DNA from: Martinezella lusitana
GTDB taxonomy: Bacteria; Pseudomonadota; Alphaproteobacteria; Rhizobiales; Rhizobiaceae
Length of the DNA: 37,787 bases
Assembly (NCBI RefSeq): GCF_900094565.1
Contig: NZ_FMAF01000028.1
Span: 1-37,787, forward strand
Direction: 5' to 3'
Part shown: in pieces, positions 16,661 through 26,182 of the stretch
How the letters are laid out: every line of letters starts with the position of its first letter
How positions within the stretch are numbered: position 1 is the stretch's first letter
Notes under the pieces: model-generated
The model's input: the letters and a program-made list of their open reading frames with translations, nothing else
Told to the model about the DNA's origin: nothing
The model's database searches: none
Translations under genes and position numbers: made by a program

Positions 16661-17713
16661 AGAGCTTGGTGAATGAGGTTCGACCCTACCCGCCAGCGAC
16701 GTCTCCGCCAACACGACCTCCGGACCAGTCCCACACCGCCGGTGGCAGTTAAACTAGATCGCATCCAACACGTCCCTGCATTTTCTCGGGGTCCACAACC
16801 ACGCGCCAAGTCATTCCCACAGCGAACCGTCGGATCAGACGCGAACAGCGACGCGGCGCCGTGTGCGTCCCAAAGACCATCGCACTGCGATTGGTGATGA
16901 TGCCGCAAACAGAGCAAATCGCGTGCCGAAGTGAAATCGCAGGCTCAGCGGGCACTTCCTAGCGGCGCGTAGTGTCAGGTTACTGACATTGAGTCTCAAT
17001 GCCGACAACCGGCGGAGCAAGTGCCCGACAAAGCCCTGTTCGTGCGCTGAATGTGAGGAGCTGTCCTTGCGCGATATTTCAAGCATCCGGATTGCCTGCA
17101 ACAGGCGTGGTTTGCTGGAAACCACTCCGATGTCGGCGGCAACGATCAGGAAAATGAAACCCGCTCTCCGACATCTCGCCGGGTCGGATGGGCATGCGAC
17201 GCGGAAGCCGCAGGGTCGGGTCGCCGAGCTTGGGAACCTACCTGCCTTGGTAGTTCGCGCACGCGAAATGCGACTGGTATATTCCATATCGTGCATACGC
17301 TCCAACTAGCGACATGCTACCCGACTTTGCCCTGTCGAAGTAGGTAGTCGCGGGAAAAGCCGGACGATCTGCAAGCGCGTTCGGTTTTTTCTTTGTTAGG
17401 TTCTTCCCTCAAATAATGCGGTGAATGGACTATCAGCGGGCGCGTTGCTATCTGCTACATGCGAACGAAATAGAAAGGGAGACCCGACACACGGGTCAGA
17501 GTTCCGGGTATCACCCTTCAAGTTGAAGGAAATTGGATTGTTTGCGCCGTCGCGGAAGGCGATGAATGGAACTCTTCTCGCTTTGCCATGAATCTTACAT
17601 CCTCTCTAGTTGAGATATTTCTAAAGTATCATCCTTGCCGATTGTCGTTCGAGGCGTGACAGGAGAGAGCGAATCTGCTTCTTCCTAATCAAAGCATTTT
17701 GGAAGACGCCAAT
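16661..17713. other. Degenerate stretch upstream of the gibberellin operon
   Basis: Near 16660-16800 there may be further scrambled CYP115 sequence but no clear motif. Frames at 16749-16955 (minus) and 16989-17309 (plus) have no recognised family. No nod box and no NifA/sigma-54 promoter were found on the minus strand here, so the operon promoter is unplaced. The part from 17350 to 17690 is lower in GC and may hold the leader of the small gene at 17714. Confidence 0.4.
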
Positions 17714-17989
17714 ATGGATGAAGCAGAAAACGACCTGCGTTTGATCGCCGTTATGCGGCGCTACTTCGCTGTTAGGGACGAGCTGGCAGGTTTGAAGTCC
17801 GCGCTTGAGGACAAGCGAAAAGCGGCGGGAATCGCGGTCGGCGAATTTTATCACGTGCGCGCCGACAACCAGCATGCAAAGGATGTAAGTCGCACCGTCG
17901 CGCTGAGACGGGAGCTGGAGTTTCTGATGAGCCTTGCCGAAGGCTGGTCCCGGGGAGACATCATTCATCTCGCCCCATCAGCCGAATGA
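17714..17989 (+). CDS. Small hypothetical protein (91 aa)
   Basis: The frame starts at ATG 17714, with GGAAG about eight bases upstream, and codes for 91 residues beginning MDEAENDLRLIAVMRRYFAV. The protein is helical and charged, with no cysteine pair, membrane segment or known motif. A TTG start at 17699 would add five residues. It sits alone between the decayed CYP115 region and the intron remnant. Function is unknown. Confidence 0.45.
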   Translation: MDEAENDLRLIAVMRRYFAVRDELAGLKSALEDKRKAAGIAVGEFYHVRADNQHAKDVSRTVALRRELEFLMSLAEGWSRGDIIHLAPSAE

Positions 17990-17999
17990 TCTGGCAAGC

Positions 18000-18275
18000 G
18001 CCGATGCTGCGGCGTGTCCTGTCGGGTTAGGAACGACCCCTCGCCGGGTCGCTCCTCCCTAAGACCGTACGCGCAGTTTCCCCGCATACGGCTCAAGCCT
18101 CCACTAGGCCCTGTTTGACCAGAGCCGCCAGTTCCTGTTTATCGGCAGAGTGGGCGGTTCCATCAGGCCGATCCGTAGTTTCCGAGGGCAGACCACGCCT
18201 GCGGCGAAGTAGCGGTCCCACATCGGATCAAACGGATTCGCTTCGGCCCGGATTTTGCGGTGGCGACGAATAGGA
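18000..18275 (-). mobile_element. Group II intron remnant: reverse transcriptase/maturase tail
   Basis: On the minus strand a frame reads RRHRKIRAEANPFDPMWDRYFA, the type of segment found near the C-terminal end of group II intron reverse transcriptases. It is followed by DNA with a GAGCCGTATGCGGGGAAACT-type hairpin (about 18060-18095), a sequence usual in such introns. The RT catalytic domains are missing, and the tail breaks down after ARKLRIGLME. It is a dead fragment. Confidence 0.6.
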
Positions 18276-18699
18276 ACGTCGGGTGTATGGAGTAACCGCC
18301 GGAACGTGATATTTCCGGCAGTATCCTCGACTGCTGCGCGGAATACCCAGTCTCGCCCTCGCTATCGGCCCAGTGATCGGATGCGGCGCCATGTGAGGAC
18401 TGCGTCTGGACCCGGAGGCGAGATTGATTGCTGGCGGGAAGCGTTAGCGGCTCAACCCGAAAAATAATGGCCATCCGAGTTCGCGAGCTTTCGGAAAGGC
18501 GAGTCAAGGAATCCGCCGGGATGGAAAATGGTCTCTGCGCTTGCTGCGGGAAACGCCATCGTCCTTGCACCTTCGGAACTGCGGCCGTTCTCCATACCTC
18601 TACATCCCGACATCGCCAAGTGAGATTTACGGAATCGACCGCCGCCGGCGGCGCGATCATGAAACGATCGCATCCACCCAAATCAAACTGATGACGCTC

Positions 18700-18894
18700 G
18701 AGCTCGGAGGCAAGAGTCTTCCGCGGACTTGAAGGTCGCGGCCCGCTTCGTCGCCCGCTTCGGCAGGCGTTGCGAGCGTCGCGGACGTTGCTCGTCGACA
18801 TGACTTGGTGCCGCAGCGGATTTACACCTGGCGCCGGCAGTTTGCGAAGAGGGCAGAAGTGCCCGGTGACGATTGGGCCAAGCAGCGAGTTTGA
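18700..18894 (+). mobile_element. IS66-family OrfA (TnpA) remnant
   Basis: From 18769 one plus-strand frame reads VASVADVARRHDLVPQRIYT and then WRRQFAKR, ending at a TGA at 18892-18894. This is the helix-turn-helix of the IS66 accessory protein OrfA. The N-terminal part is out of frame and no OrfB or transposase follows. A nod-box-like sequence begins 14 bp after the stop. Confidence 0.6.
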
Positions 18895-18907
18895 GGAACG
18901 CCAGAGA

Positions 18908-18956
18908 CATGCCGGCCGCGAATTGTATTCATTCAAACAATCAATTTTACGCAGCG
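18908..18956 (+). promoter_or_regulatory. Partial nod box
   Basis: The 3' half, ATTCAAACAATCAATTTTAC, matches the core AAACAATCAATTTTAC of the nod box exactly; the bases after it (GCAGC) and the 5' half (CATGCCG instead of CATCCAY) diverge. The next recognised gene, a glycosyltransferase, starts 470 bp further on, an unusually large distance, so the box may be orphaned by rearrangement or may drive a long leader. Confidence 0.68.
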
Positions 18957-19425
18957 CCCCGAACGCCTTAAAAATTGCAGGACAGATGGAGTCGAACGAA
19001 ACCTGAGCGGGTAAGTCATTGAGTTCGCTGCCCGCGAGCTGAAGACGACCGGGGAGTCTTCAAGTCCATCCGCAGATGCGTGCGACGGACGTAAGTTCGC
19101 AAGACGATATCACCTTTGTCGAGGTCGGCTAAGCAGCTAGACCTTTCCGGCCGATTGTGCCAACTCCCGACCAGGTTGAGCTGTGTGCAATCGGGGAGTC
19201 CTTTCGGGTTTACGGCACCTGCTAGAACGTGTGTGACGGCCGCAAGGGAGCATCATCTTTCTAACCGGAAAGTTCCCGCTGAGGGAAGTTTCCGGGGAGT
19301 GTGTTGCATCGCCCCGCCTCCGATTGTGACAGCGGCAGAACTCGACACGACGCACCAATTATCGATCACCTATTGCAGCCTCCGATTACGACGAAATTTG
19401 GCTTCAAACACGATTGAGGTGAGGC
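18957..19425. other. 470-bp stretch between nod box and glycosyltransferase
   Basis: No gene is recognised. The last bases, GAGGTGAGGC before 19426, form the ribosome-binding site of the glycosyltransferase. If the nod box is active this stretch is a long 5' leader, possibly a place where a first gene was lost. Confidence 0.4.
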
Positions 19426-20682
19426 ATGTTGTATAACTTCCTGCTTGCGTCCTGGGGGACGTCGGGTAATCTGGGCCCGTTGCTGACTGCAGCTCGACAA
19501 CTGCAACGGGTTGGCCATAGCGCCCGCATTATGGCTGATCCAGAGATGCGGCGTGAAGTGGCTGCGGCGGGTTTCGACTTCGTCTCCTGGCGGCGTGCCC
19601 CGATGGGGATCGACGCGGATCCTGCCTGCTTTTCAGACATGCAGGACTGGTTCCAAAAGGCGGTGTTCGGCCCGGCGCCAGCCTACGCAGCCGACGTCCA
19701 GGATGAGATCGGCCGCATACCGACGGATGCTGTCATTGCCATCGATATGTTGTTTGGTGCCGTGTTGGGCGCCGAAGCCGCTGGCGTGCCGATCGCAATG
19801 TTGTCACCCCATGTGAGCCTTCGCCCTTTGCCAGGAATTCCGCCGGCCGCCAGCGGATTGGCGCAGCCGCAGACGCCAGAAGAGCGGATCGCGATCGCGG
19901 CGGCGAACGAAAATTGGGCTTGCTTCCTGGACCAATTCCTTTCGCTTCTAAACGAGGCGCGTGCCGGCCTCGGCCTGTCCGGTTTGGCCAGGACGGTGGA
20001 TTTATTTGAGTGTGCCGATCGGTACTTGCTGGCGATCAGCCGGACCTTCGATTTTGAGGCCGACCTTCTACCGGACAACGTTCGTTATGTTGGGCCACTG
20101 CTGGAGCAGCCAAATTGGTCAAGGAGCTGGAAGGCGCCTTGGCCTGTGGACGCCAATCGACCTCGTGTGCTCGTCGCCTGCAGCTCCGGCGCTCAGGGTC
20201 AAGACGACTTGGTTCAACGGATCATTTGCGCATTGGGTACGCTGGACGTGCACGCGGTGGCGACCATCGGACCTCATGTTGACGCGGGGAAGCTGGTCGC
20301 CCCCGCGAACGTGCATCTGTTGCACGGCGCTCCGCATGACACAGTGATGAAGGAAGTCTGCCTTTTGATAACGCAGGGCGGCCACGGCACCGTCAGCCGG
20401 GGGCTGATAAACGGTCTACCGCAACTGGTGCTCCCCAACGGGCGCGACCAGGGGGATAATGCTGCACGAGTTGTGTCGAAGGGAGCTGGTCTTCGACTAC
20501 CCCCGAGTGCTAGCGAAGCCGAGATCGCCCATGCCGTCAGTGGCCTGTTACAGGAGCCGCGCTATCGCGATGCGGCGCGCCGCTTGGGCGATGGCATCAA
20601 AGCTGAAATCGCCGCCTCCGGTCTCATTGACGAATTGGAGGCTATGGTGGCAAATAAATCCATTGTTGGATCGGCGACCTGA
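19426..20682 (+). CDS. GT1-family glycosyltransferase (UGT/MGT type)
   Basis: A 418-residue protein with two Rossmann halves of the GT-B fold. The N-terminus has the acceptor-side signature SWGTSGNLGPLLTAARQLQR, and the C-terminus the donor-binding signature ITQGGHGTVSRGLINGLPQL followed by PNGRDQGDNA, equivalent to the HCG..S...E..P..P...DQ..NA motif of UDP-glycosyltransferases. Such enzymes attach sugars to small lipophilic acceptors such as carotenoids, flavonoids, macrolides or sterols. A good GAGGTGAGG site precedes the ATG. A partial nod box lies 470 bp upstream. The substrate is unknown; a diterpenoid, flavonoid or lipid acceptor is possible but unproven. Confidence 0.85.
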   Translation: MLYNFLLASWGTSGNLGPLLTAARQLQRVGHSARIMADPEMRREVAAAGFDFVSWRRAPMGIDADPACFSDMQDWFQKAVFGPAPAYAADVQDEIGRIPTDAVIAIDMLFGAVLGAEAAGVPIAMLSPHVSLRPLPGIPPAASGLAQPQTPEERIAIAAANENWACFLDQFLSLLNEARAGLGLSGLARTVDLFECADRYLLAISRTFDFEADLLPDNVRYVGPLLEQPNWSRSWKAPWPVDANRPRVLVACSSGAQGQDDLVQRIICALGTLDVHAVATIGPHVDAGKLVAPANVHLLHGAPHDTVMKEVCLLITQGGHGTVSRGLINGLPQLVLPNGRDQGDNAARVVSKGAGLRLPPSASEAEIAHAVSGLLQEPRYRDAARRLGDGIKAEIAASGLIDELEAMVANKSIVGSAT

Positions 20683-20999
20683 TGCGGGCGGCTTGATCGT
20701 GCATTCGGATTGTTCGATTTTATCGTCGGTGCGCTCAGGCATTTCCTCCATGGGTATTTAGGCACCGATATCTTTCCTTCGATGCTTGCCTACCGGGCAA
20801 GTCGATCTTCGTCTCCGGCTTGGTGCCGCTCACAGTTCATCATGTTCAAGTGCTGCCCCATTTGCCACGGGCATTCTCAACTGGATCAGTTTGCAATCGG
20901 CAAGCCATTGCTCTCGCGGTCTGAGTGCCGCGGGTCGTTCCCCTCTATGACACAAACACTCTACCCTTTGCTGGCGAGCCCAAAAAAGAGCCGAACCCC
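20683..20999. other. Stretch between glycosyltransferase and hydrolase
   Basis: A frame from 20710 contains a C-x2-C-x2-C-like run (FKCCPICHGHSQ, about 20842-20880) but no known domain and no start signal. It may be leader or debris. An AAAAAAGAG site sits shortly before the hydrolase start. Confidence 0.35.
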
Positions 21000-21860
21000 A
21001 TGAATGTAGCCGAATCGAGCCCCGTCCTGATGAACCGCGCCGGGGTGTGCCTTGCGCACTTCGAAGCAATATCGGCTTCGCCCCTAAGTCCGCCGCTCGT
21101 CCTGATTCACGGCTGGACCGGCGATCACAGGATATTCACGCCGCAGATCGAATATTTTGCTAAAAGTCGGCACGTCATGGCGGTAAACCTCCGCGGTCAC
21201 GGAGACAGCGACGCGCCGAAGCAGGAGTACACGATCGAGGATTTTGCTGACGACGTAGCGTGGCAATGCAGCGAGCGGAACCTGGTGAAACCGCTGATCA
21301 TCGGCCACAGCATGGGTGGATCGGTCGCACTCGAGCTGTGCGGCCGCCATCCTGAGCTGGCCTCTGGTGTGGTGATGATCGATTCTATTGTCACGCCCCG
21401 GTGGGCGCTTCGCGACAGCCCCGAAATTGATCAGTTCCTGGATGCAATTTCGAGCTCAAACTATCGGGAGGTTTTGCGAAAAAACGCGTGGTCCATGGCC
21501 CTCGACTACGACGACCCTTCCAGGCGCGAGAGCATCCACAACACCTATATCCGCGCCTCGTGCGAGAAGACACCGCAGCATGTGGCGTATTCTGCAATGC
21601 GCAATTTCATCCTCAACTATGATGCGTCTCCTGCGGCAACGCGTTGCAAGGTCCCGATGGCCTACATCGCTGCCGATGTGCCGCTGGTGAGCGCTGCATG
21701 TGATCTCGACTGGCTAAAGGTTCGCTGCTCCCAACTCGTTTTGGCCAAGACGCTGTTGGCTGGCCATTTCAATACCATCGAGGTGGCTGACCAGGTAAAT
21801 GCGATGCTCGACCGCTTCTTAGCAGTCGGCCTTAGGCCGCGCCCCACCACCCGGATGTAA
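21000..21860 (+). CDS. Alpha/beta-hydrolase fold protein
   Basis: From the ATG at 21000 (MNVAESSP) the gene codes for 286 residues. The oxyanion segment LVLIHGWTGDH is near residue 40, the LRGHGDSDAP loop follows, and the nucleophile elbow IGHSMGGSVALEL places the catalytic serine near residue 103. The final histidine is in AGHFNTIEV. These are the marks of epoxide hydrolase/haloperoxidase-like esterases. The gene follows the glycosyltransferase in the same direction after 317 bp and may share a pathway with it. An upstream start at 20925 has no ribosome-binding site. Confidence 0.85.
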   Translation: MNVAESSPVLMNRAGVCLAHFEAISASPLSPPLVLIHGWTGDHRIFTPQIEYFAKSRHVMAVNLRGHGDSDAPKQEYTIEDFADDVAWQCSERNLVKPLIIGHSMGGSVALELCGRHPELASGVVMIDSIVTPRWALRDSPEIDQFLDAISSSNYREVLRKNAWSMALDYDDPSRRESIHNTYIRASCEKTPQHVAYSAMRNFILNYDASPAATRCKVPMAYIAADVPLVSAACDLDWLKVRCSQLVLAKTLLAGHFNTIEVADQVNAMLDRFLAVGLRPRPTTRM

Positions 21861-22695
21861 CGGATGTGCCTAATAGACTGGTTTGCGATGCTATGCCGAC
21901 CGAGGCCAGCCGAATTCGTGTAGGGTCCGCTGTCGCGACCGACATGAAATCTGGCGGGGAGTGTAAAGGCGTTCTCAAGGCAAGCGGCGCTTGATCGTCG
22001 TTAATGTAACCGTGGTGCGGATTGCCCGGCACGACCTGTCATGCCATGAAAGTTTCGCCTCGTTGCTCGCCAAGCGGGCATTAGACCTGATCTGTGTTTC
22101 GATGACGCGCTCTATACCGCGGGTCGAACGGCCGGTTACAACAGCCGCACGCGCATCGCCCACAGCCGCACCATCTTCTTGTCATTTGACCGCTAACCAT
22201 CGCCATCACGGCCGCATTTGCGTATTCGCCTGACCTTTGCGCCTCCTTGCAGGCGTGAATCGTACGCATGTTTCTTGGGAGGCTAGCGAGACGAAAATGG
22301 TCGCTCTCCGCTCCGTGACCAAATATGTGGTCGCTCGCCACCATCACCGGGCAGGGCAATCCATTCGTCACGTGATGGCCGACCAAGCACTCCTGAGAGC
22401 CTCGGCGAGGCGCACCTTCCCGCCCGTGCACTCAATACCAGGCCTGGTGACCTATGCGCGCCTTCGCCCTTGTGGGGAAATCAGTACGAGGATCGTCTCA
22501 GAGCCATATGGAAGTGACAAACCTGGAGCGGTTGCGACATTGCAGTGCGACTTATCCTACAAGGCCTTCATGCTCCCAAGCCTTTGATTCCAGAGGGTCA
22601 GTTCAGATGCGCTTGATTGGCACAGCTCTTGCCGAGACGAGAGGCGGAGCGGTTTGTTTCAACCGCTTGGACGTTGGATTTCGGCGAGGTAAATT
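21861..22695. other. 835-bp stretch with no recognisable gene
   Basis: Several short open frames exist on both strands (for example 22081-22431 minus and 22237-22587 plus) but none shows a family signature. Around 22600-22690 the sequence GCGGTTTGTTTCAACCGC forms a small inverted repeat just upstream of the peptidase start, with CGAGGTAAATT as its ribosome-binding site. Confidence 0.4.
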
Positions 22696-24885
22696 ATGCG
22701 CGGTACATTTCTGAATAGATTGGTGTTGGCTATGGTTTTGGCGATGGCATTCACCATGGCGGCTTCTGCCAAGGCGCCGATGACCACTGTTGCCAAGCCG
22801 ATCGATTCCAACCCTAACAACGCTCCCAACGACGCCGCCGACCCTCGCGCCTATCTGAATGAGATTGACGGCGAAAAGGCGATGGTCTGGGTGAAGGCGC
22901 ATAACCAATCAACCGTCAACAAACTGTCGAAAGATCCACGCTATGGCGAATATCAGGCTGACATTCTGAAGATCTTGCAAGCCACCGATCGCATTGTTCG
23001 GCCCGGCTTCGCGCATGGCAGCACGATCGACAACTTTTGGCAGGACGGCACGCACGTGCAGGGTCTGTGGCGGCGGACGAGCTGGGAAGCCTACAGGTCT
23101 GGAAGCCCTCAATGGCGCGTCATTCTCGATGTCGAGGCGCTGTCCAAACTCGAGGATAAGACCTGGGTGCTCAGAAGCGAGAACTGCCTGCCGCCCGTCG
23201 ACAATCTCTGCCTGCTCAGCCTGTCTGATGGCGGCAAGGATGCAGATGTGGTGCGCGAATTCGACATCGCCAGGGGCCAGTTCGTTAAGGAAGGCTTCGT
23301 CCTGCCTGAGGGCAAGCAGTCGGCGACTTGGGTGGACGAGAACACCATCTACGTGACTCGGGAATGGACGCCGGGCGAAGTGACGGATTCCGGCTACGGC
23401 TACGTCACCAAGGTGCTGAAGCGGGGCCAGAGCCTCGATCAGGCGGTCGAGATTTTTCGCGGCGACAAGAAAGACGTCTCGTCTCGCCGCAGCGTGATGC
23501 GCGACATTGATGGCAAGTATGTGATGGACATCTCCTATCGCGACCTCGACTCGTTCAACACAGAACTAGCCTTCTACCCGAACGGTCACACCGATAACCG
23601 CAAGGTCGTTCTGCCATTCCCGACCACAGCTGCTTTAAGTGGCTACTACAAGGGCCAGGCAATCTACAATTTGAAGTCGGACTGGGCCTCGGCCAATGGC
23701 ACCGTCTTCCACAATGGCGCGCTAATCGCTTTCGATCTCCGCGCGGCGCTCGCCGATCCGGCGCACGTTGAACCACTTGTGCTGTTCATGCCGAACGACC
23801 ACCAGTCTGTCCAAGGGATTACCCAGACGAAAAATCATCTTGTGCTGTCGATCCAGTCGAATGTCAGCAGCGAGGTACGCAGCTTTGATTTCGGCAAGAA
23901 TGGCTGGTCGTCCTTTAAATTGGCCCTGCCGGAAAATTCGACTTTGTCCGTGACGTCGAGCGACAATGAGAGCGATCACCTGTTCATCTTCTCGGAAGGT
24001 TTCCTCGAACCCTCCACCCTTTTTTACGCGGATGCTGCAAGCGGCAATGTCGAGAAGCTCAAGTCGAGCCCGGAACGCTTCGATGCTGAAGACCTGCAAG
24101 TACAGCAGTTCTGGGCGACCTCGGAGGATGGAACGAAAGTTCCCTACTTCCTCGTGGCGCGCAAAGATATTAAGCTCGACGGCACGAACCCCACCATCCT
24201 CTATGCTTATGGCGGTTTTGAAATTTCAATGCGTCCCACCTATTTGGCAACACTTGGCAAGTTGTGGTTGGAAAAGGGGGGTGCCTACGCGCTGGCCAAT
24301 ATACGAGGGGGTGGCGAATTCGGACCAAAATGGCACGAGGCCGGTTTGAAAACCCATCGTCAGCGTGTCTATGACGACTTCCAGGCCGTGGCGCAGGACC
24401 TGATCGCGAAGAAGGTTACCTCGGCACCGCATCTCGGGATCATGGGTGGTTCGAACGGCGGCCTGCTGATGGGCGTGCAACTGACCGAGCGCCCTGATCT
24501 ATGGAACGCGGCCGTGATCCAGGTGCCGCTTCTCGACATGGTCAACTTCACCCACATGTCGGCAGGAGCCTCGTGGCAGGGCGAATATGGCAATCCGGAC
24601 GATCCTGTCGAAGGCGCCTTTCTGCGCTCGATCTCGCCATATCATAACGTAAGGGCGGGTGTGGGTTATCCGGAGCCTTTCTTCGAAACCTCGACCAAAG
24701 ATGACCGCGTCGGTCCGGCGCACGCGCGCAAAATGGCCGCCCTGTTCGAAGATATGAGTCTGCCCTTCTACTATTACGAAAACATCGAGGGCGGCCACGC
24801 CGCTGCCGCCAACCTGCAGGAACGCGCGCGCCTCTACGCGCTCGAATACACCTACATGTCTCAAAAACTCATGGACAATAAGTGA
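22696..24885 (+). CDS. Exported prolyl oligopeptidase, S9 family
   Basis: A 729-residue serine peptidase. The N-terminus has a signal peptide (MRGTFLNRLVLAMVLAMAFT, cleavage likely after AASAKA), so it acts in the periplasm or outside. A beta-propeller fills about residues 80-460, and the C-terminal alpha/beta-hydrolase domain carries the nucleophile motif GIMGGSNGGLLMG with Ser586, an acidic residue in TSTKDDRVG (Asp669/670), and the histidine in EGGHAAA (His701). S9A enzymes cleave after proline in peptides below about 30 residues. An exported version beside symbiosis genes could degrade host peptides, which is a guess. The gene seems monocistronic. Confidence 0.9.
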   Translation: MRGTFLNRLVLAMVLAMAFTMAASAKAPMTTVAKPIDSNPNNAPNDAADPRAYLNEIDGEKAMVWVKAHNQSTVNKLSKDPRYGEYQADILKILQATDRIVRPGFAHGSTIDNFWQDGTHVQGLWRRTSWEAYRSGSPQWRVILDVEALSKLEDKTWVLRSENCLPPVDNLCLLSLSDGGKDADVVREFDIARGQFVKEGFVLPEGKQSATWVDENTIYVTREWTPGEVTDSGYGYVTKVLKRGQSLDQAVEIFRGDKKDVSSRRSVMRDIDGKYVMDISYRDLDSFNTELAFYPNGHTDNRKVVLPFPTTAALSGYYKGQAIYNLKSDWASANGTVFHNGALIAFDLRAALADPAHVEPLVLFMPNDHQSVQGITQTKNHLVLSIQSNVSSEVRSFDFGKNGWSSFKLALPENSTLSVTSSDNESDHLFIFSEGFLEPSTLFYADAASGNVEKLKSSPERFDAEDLQVQQFWATSEDGTKVPYFLVARKDIKLDGTNPTILYAYGGFEISMRPTYLATLGKLWLEKGGAYALANIRGGGEFGPKWHEAGLKTHRQRVYDDFQAVAQDLIAKKVTSAPHLGIMGGSNGGLLMGVQLTERPDLWNAAVIQVPLLDMVNFTHMSAGASWQGEYGNPDDPVEGAFLRSISPYHNVRAGVGYPEPFFETSTKDDRVGPAHARKMAALFEDMSLPFYYYENIEGGHAAAANLQERARLYALEYTYMSQKLMDNK

Positions 24886-25194
24886 GCATGGATCCTCGCG
24901 ATTGGAACGGATTTGCAATCCGGTTCGAGTAAAGGATCGGACCGTTGCCGCGTGCGTTTCTTTGGCGGCGGACACGCACGACAAAATCGGGTTGTATCAA
25001 GCCCCAATGCTTCTTCCGCGCTCAGAAGACCTATCTGGTCTTACGCAAGATCGCCTTACGTCCCTCGATAATTTCTTGGCACCGTATTTGCGCGAACTGA
25101 TCAACCCAGGTTCGTTCCTATCGATCCGGCGTCCTGATCCGAATGCCGATCGACCGGAATTAGGACGAGACAACTGGAAAAACTGGAGACTGCT
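24886..25194. other. Stretch between peptidase and doxX; possible serine-hydrolase scrap
   Basis: A frame from 24902 includes LSGLTQDRLTSLDNFLAPYL, which faintly resembles the N-terminal part of beta-lactamase/serine-hydrolase proteins (G-L-S-x-E-R-L-x-R-L-D). No catalytic motif follows and the frame runs into the doxX gene out of register. It is at most a fragment. Confidence 0.3.
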
Positions 25195-25599
25195 TTGGAG
25201 GATGCTTCAAAACACGCGCAGACGGCACTCGCCGTGCTCCGAATCGTTACCGCCCTGCTGCTCATTGAACATGGCGCCATGAAGCTAGCCGGATTCCCCG
25301 CGTTCGGCGTTGGCGGAGCAGGGGACGAAGCCAATTTATCCACTCTGATGCTGATTTTTAGCCTTCGGGAGGTGTTCGGCGGCCTGGCTGTGCTGACTGG
25401 CCTCCTGACCAGACCGGTTGCATTCCTTTTATCCGGGCAGATGGGCCTCGGCTATTGGACTACCAATTTCTCAGGCAAGAGCGCCTTTCCCGTGCCGAAC
25501 GGCGGCGATGGTACGCTCCTGTTTTGCTTCATCTTTCTTTATCTGGCCTCTACAGGGCCCGGGGCTTGGAGCTTTGACGCAAAGATGAAGCGAATATGA
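25195..25599 (+). CDS. DoxX family membrane protein
   Basis: A 134-residue protein with four hydrophobic segments, including ALAVLRIVTALLLIEHGAMK near the N-terminus and the closing GDGTLLFCFIFLYLAS segment. This is the layout of DoxX/DoxD-like quinone-associated membrane proteins, of unclear function. The start is a TTG at 25195 with GGAG upstream; the next in-frame ATG (25279) would cut the first helix. A shorter, rearranged copy occurs in inverse orientation at 30909-31157. Confidence 0.82.
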   Translation: MEDASKHAQTALAVLRIVTALLLIEHGAMKLAGFPAFGVGGAGDEANLSTLMLIFSLREVFGGLAVLTGLLTRPVAFLLSGQMGLGYWTTNFSGKSAFPVPNGGDGTLLFCFIFLYLASTGPGAWSFDAKMKRI

Positions 25600-26182
25600 G
25601 AGGGGCTTCGTGACTGCAGCGGGAAGAATCGTACGTCCGGAACCACCATCGTTGAATTCCCCGCTTTGGATCGTATCGGGAAGTCACCGTATGACATCTG
25701 GTCAGCAAACATGCTGAAGAGTAAGTGACGACTGACCTAGAGAAGCTCTCCTTCTTTATTCAGAATATACCACGAACTTATTGGGGATCGCGAGCGTCAA
25801 CCTTTGCGGTTGACAATGCCGATTGCCTGTCGACATAGGTATACAACAACATTAGGTCGACAAGAAGCGGCGTCGAGGTGGAACCCGCCACGGGCGAATG
25901 CTAGTAGACGAAACCAAAAACAACCGCTCTCCGAGCGCCGTAATCGGCCAACCCTTCAGTCCACGCCTAAGAGGCGAAGGCGACTGAAGATCCTGAGGCA
26001 GATGTCATGCCTGCCAACACTCGGATAAGAGTGGAGAGGAAATAAACCGCCTCGTCACTGGAGGTTTCGGGCGCCGGGCAAGCTATGTTCAATTAAAAAA
26101 TGGTTGTCGCAAGCTCTATGAAACTCGAGAGACGATCTTGTATGAACCGACAAGATCGATGTCGCTGGCACCTGGAGAACAC
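25600..26182. other. Non-coding stretch before the second AraC gene
   Basis: No family is recognised in this stretch. An open frame at 25804-26028 is arginine-rich and looks random. The AraC leader, with GGAG before 26183, is at the right edge; no nod box was seen. Confidence 0.4.

Noticed and set aside
18163..18936. A 257-codon minus-strand open frame
   Set aside because: It runs across the intron tail and the IS66 remnant, which are readable in other frames; its own translation has no family features.
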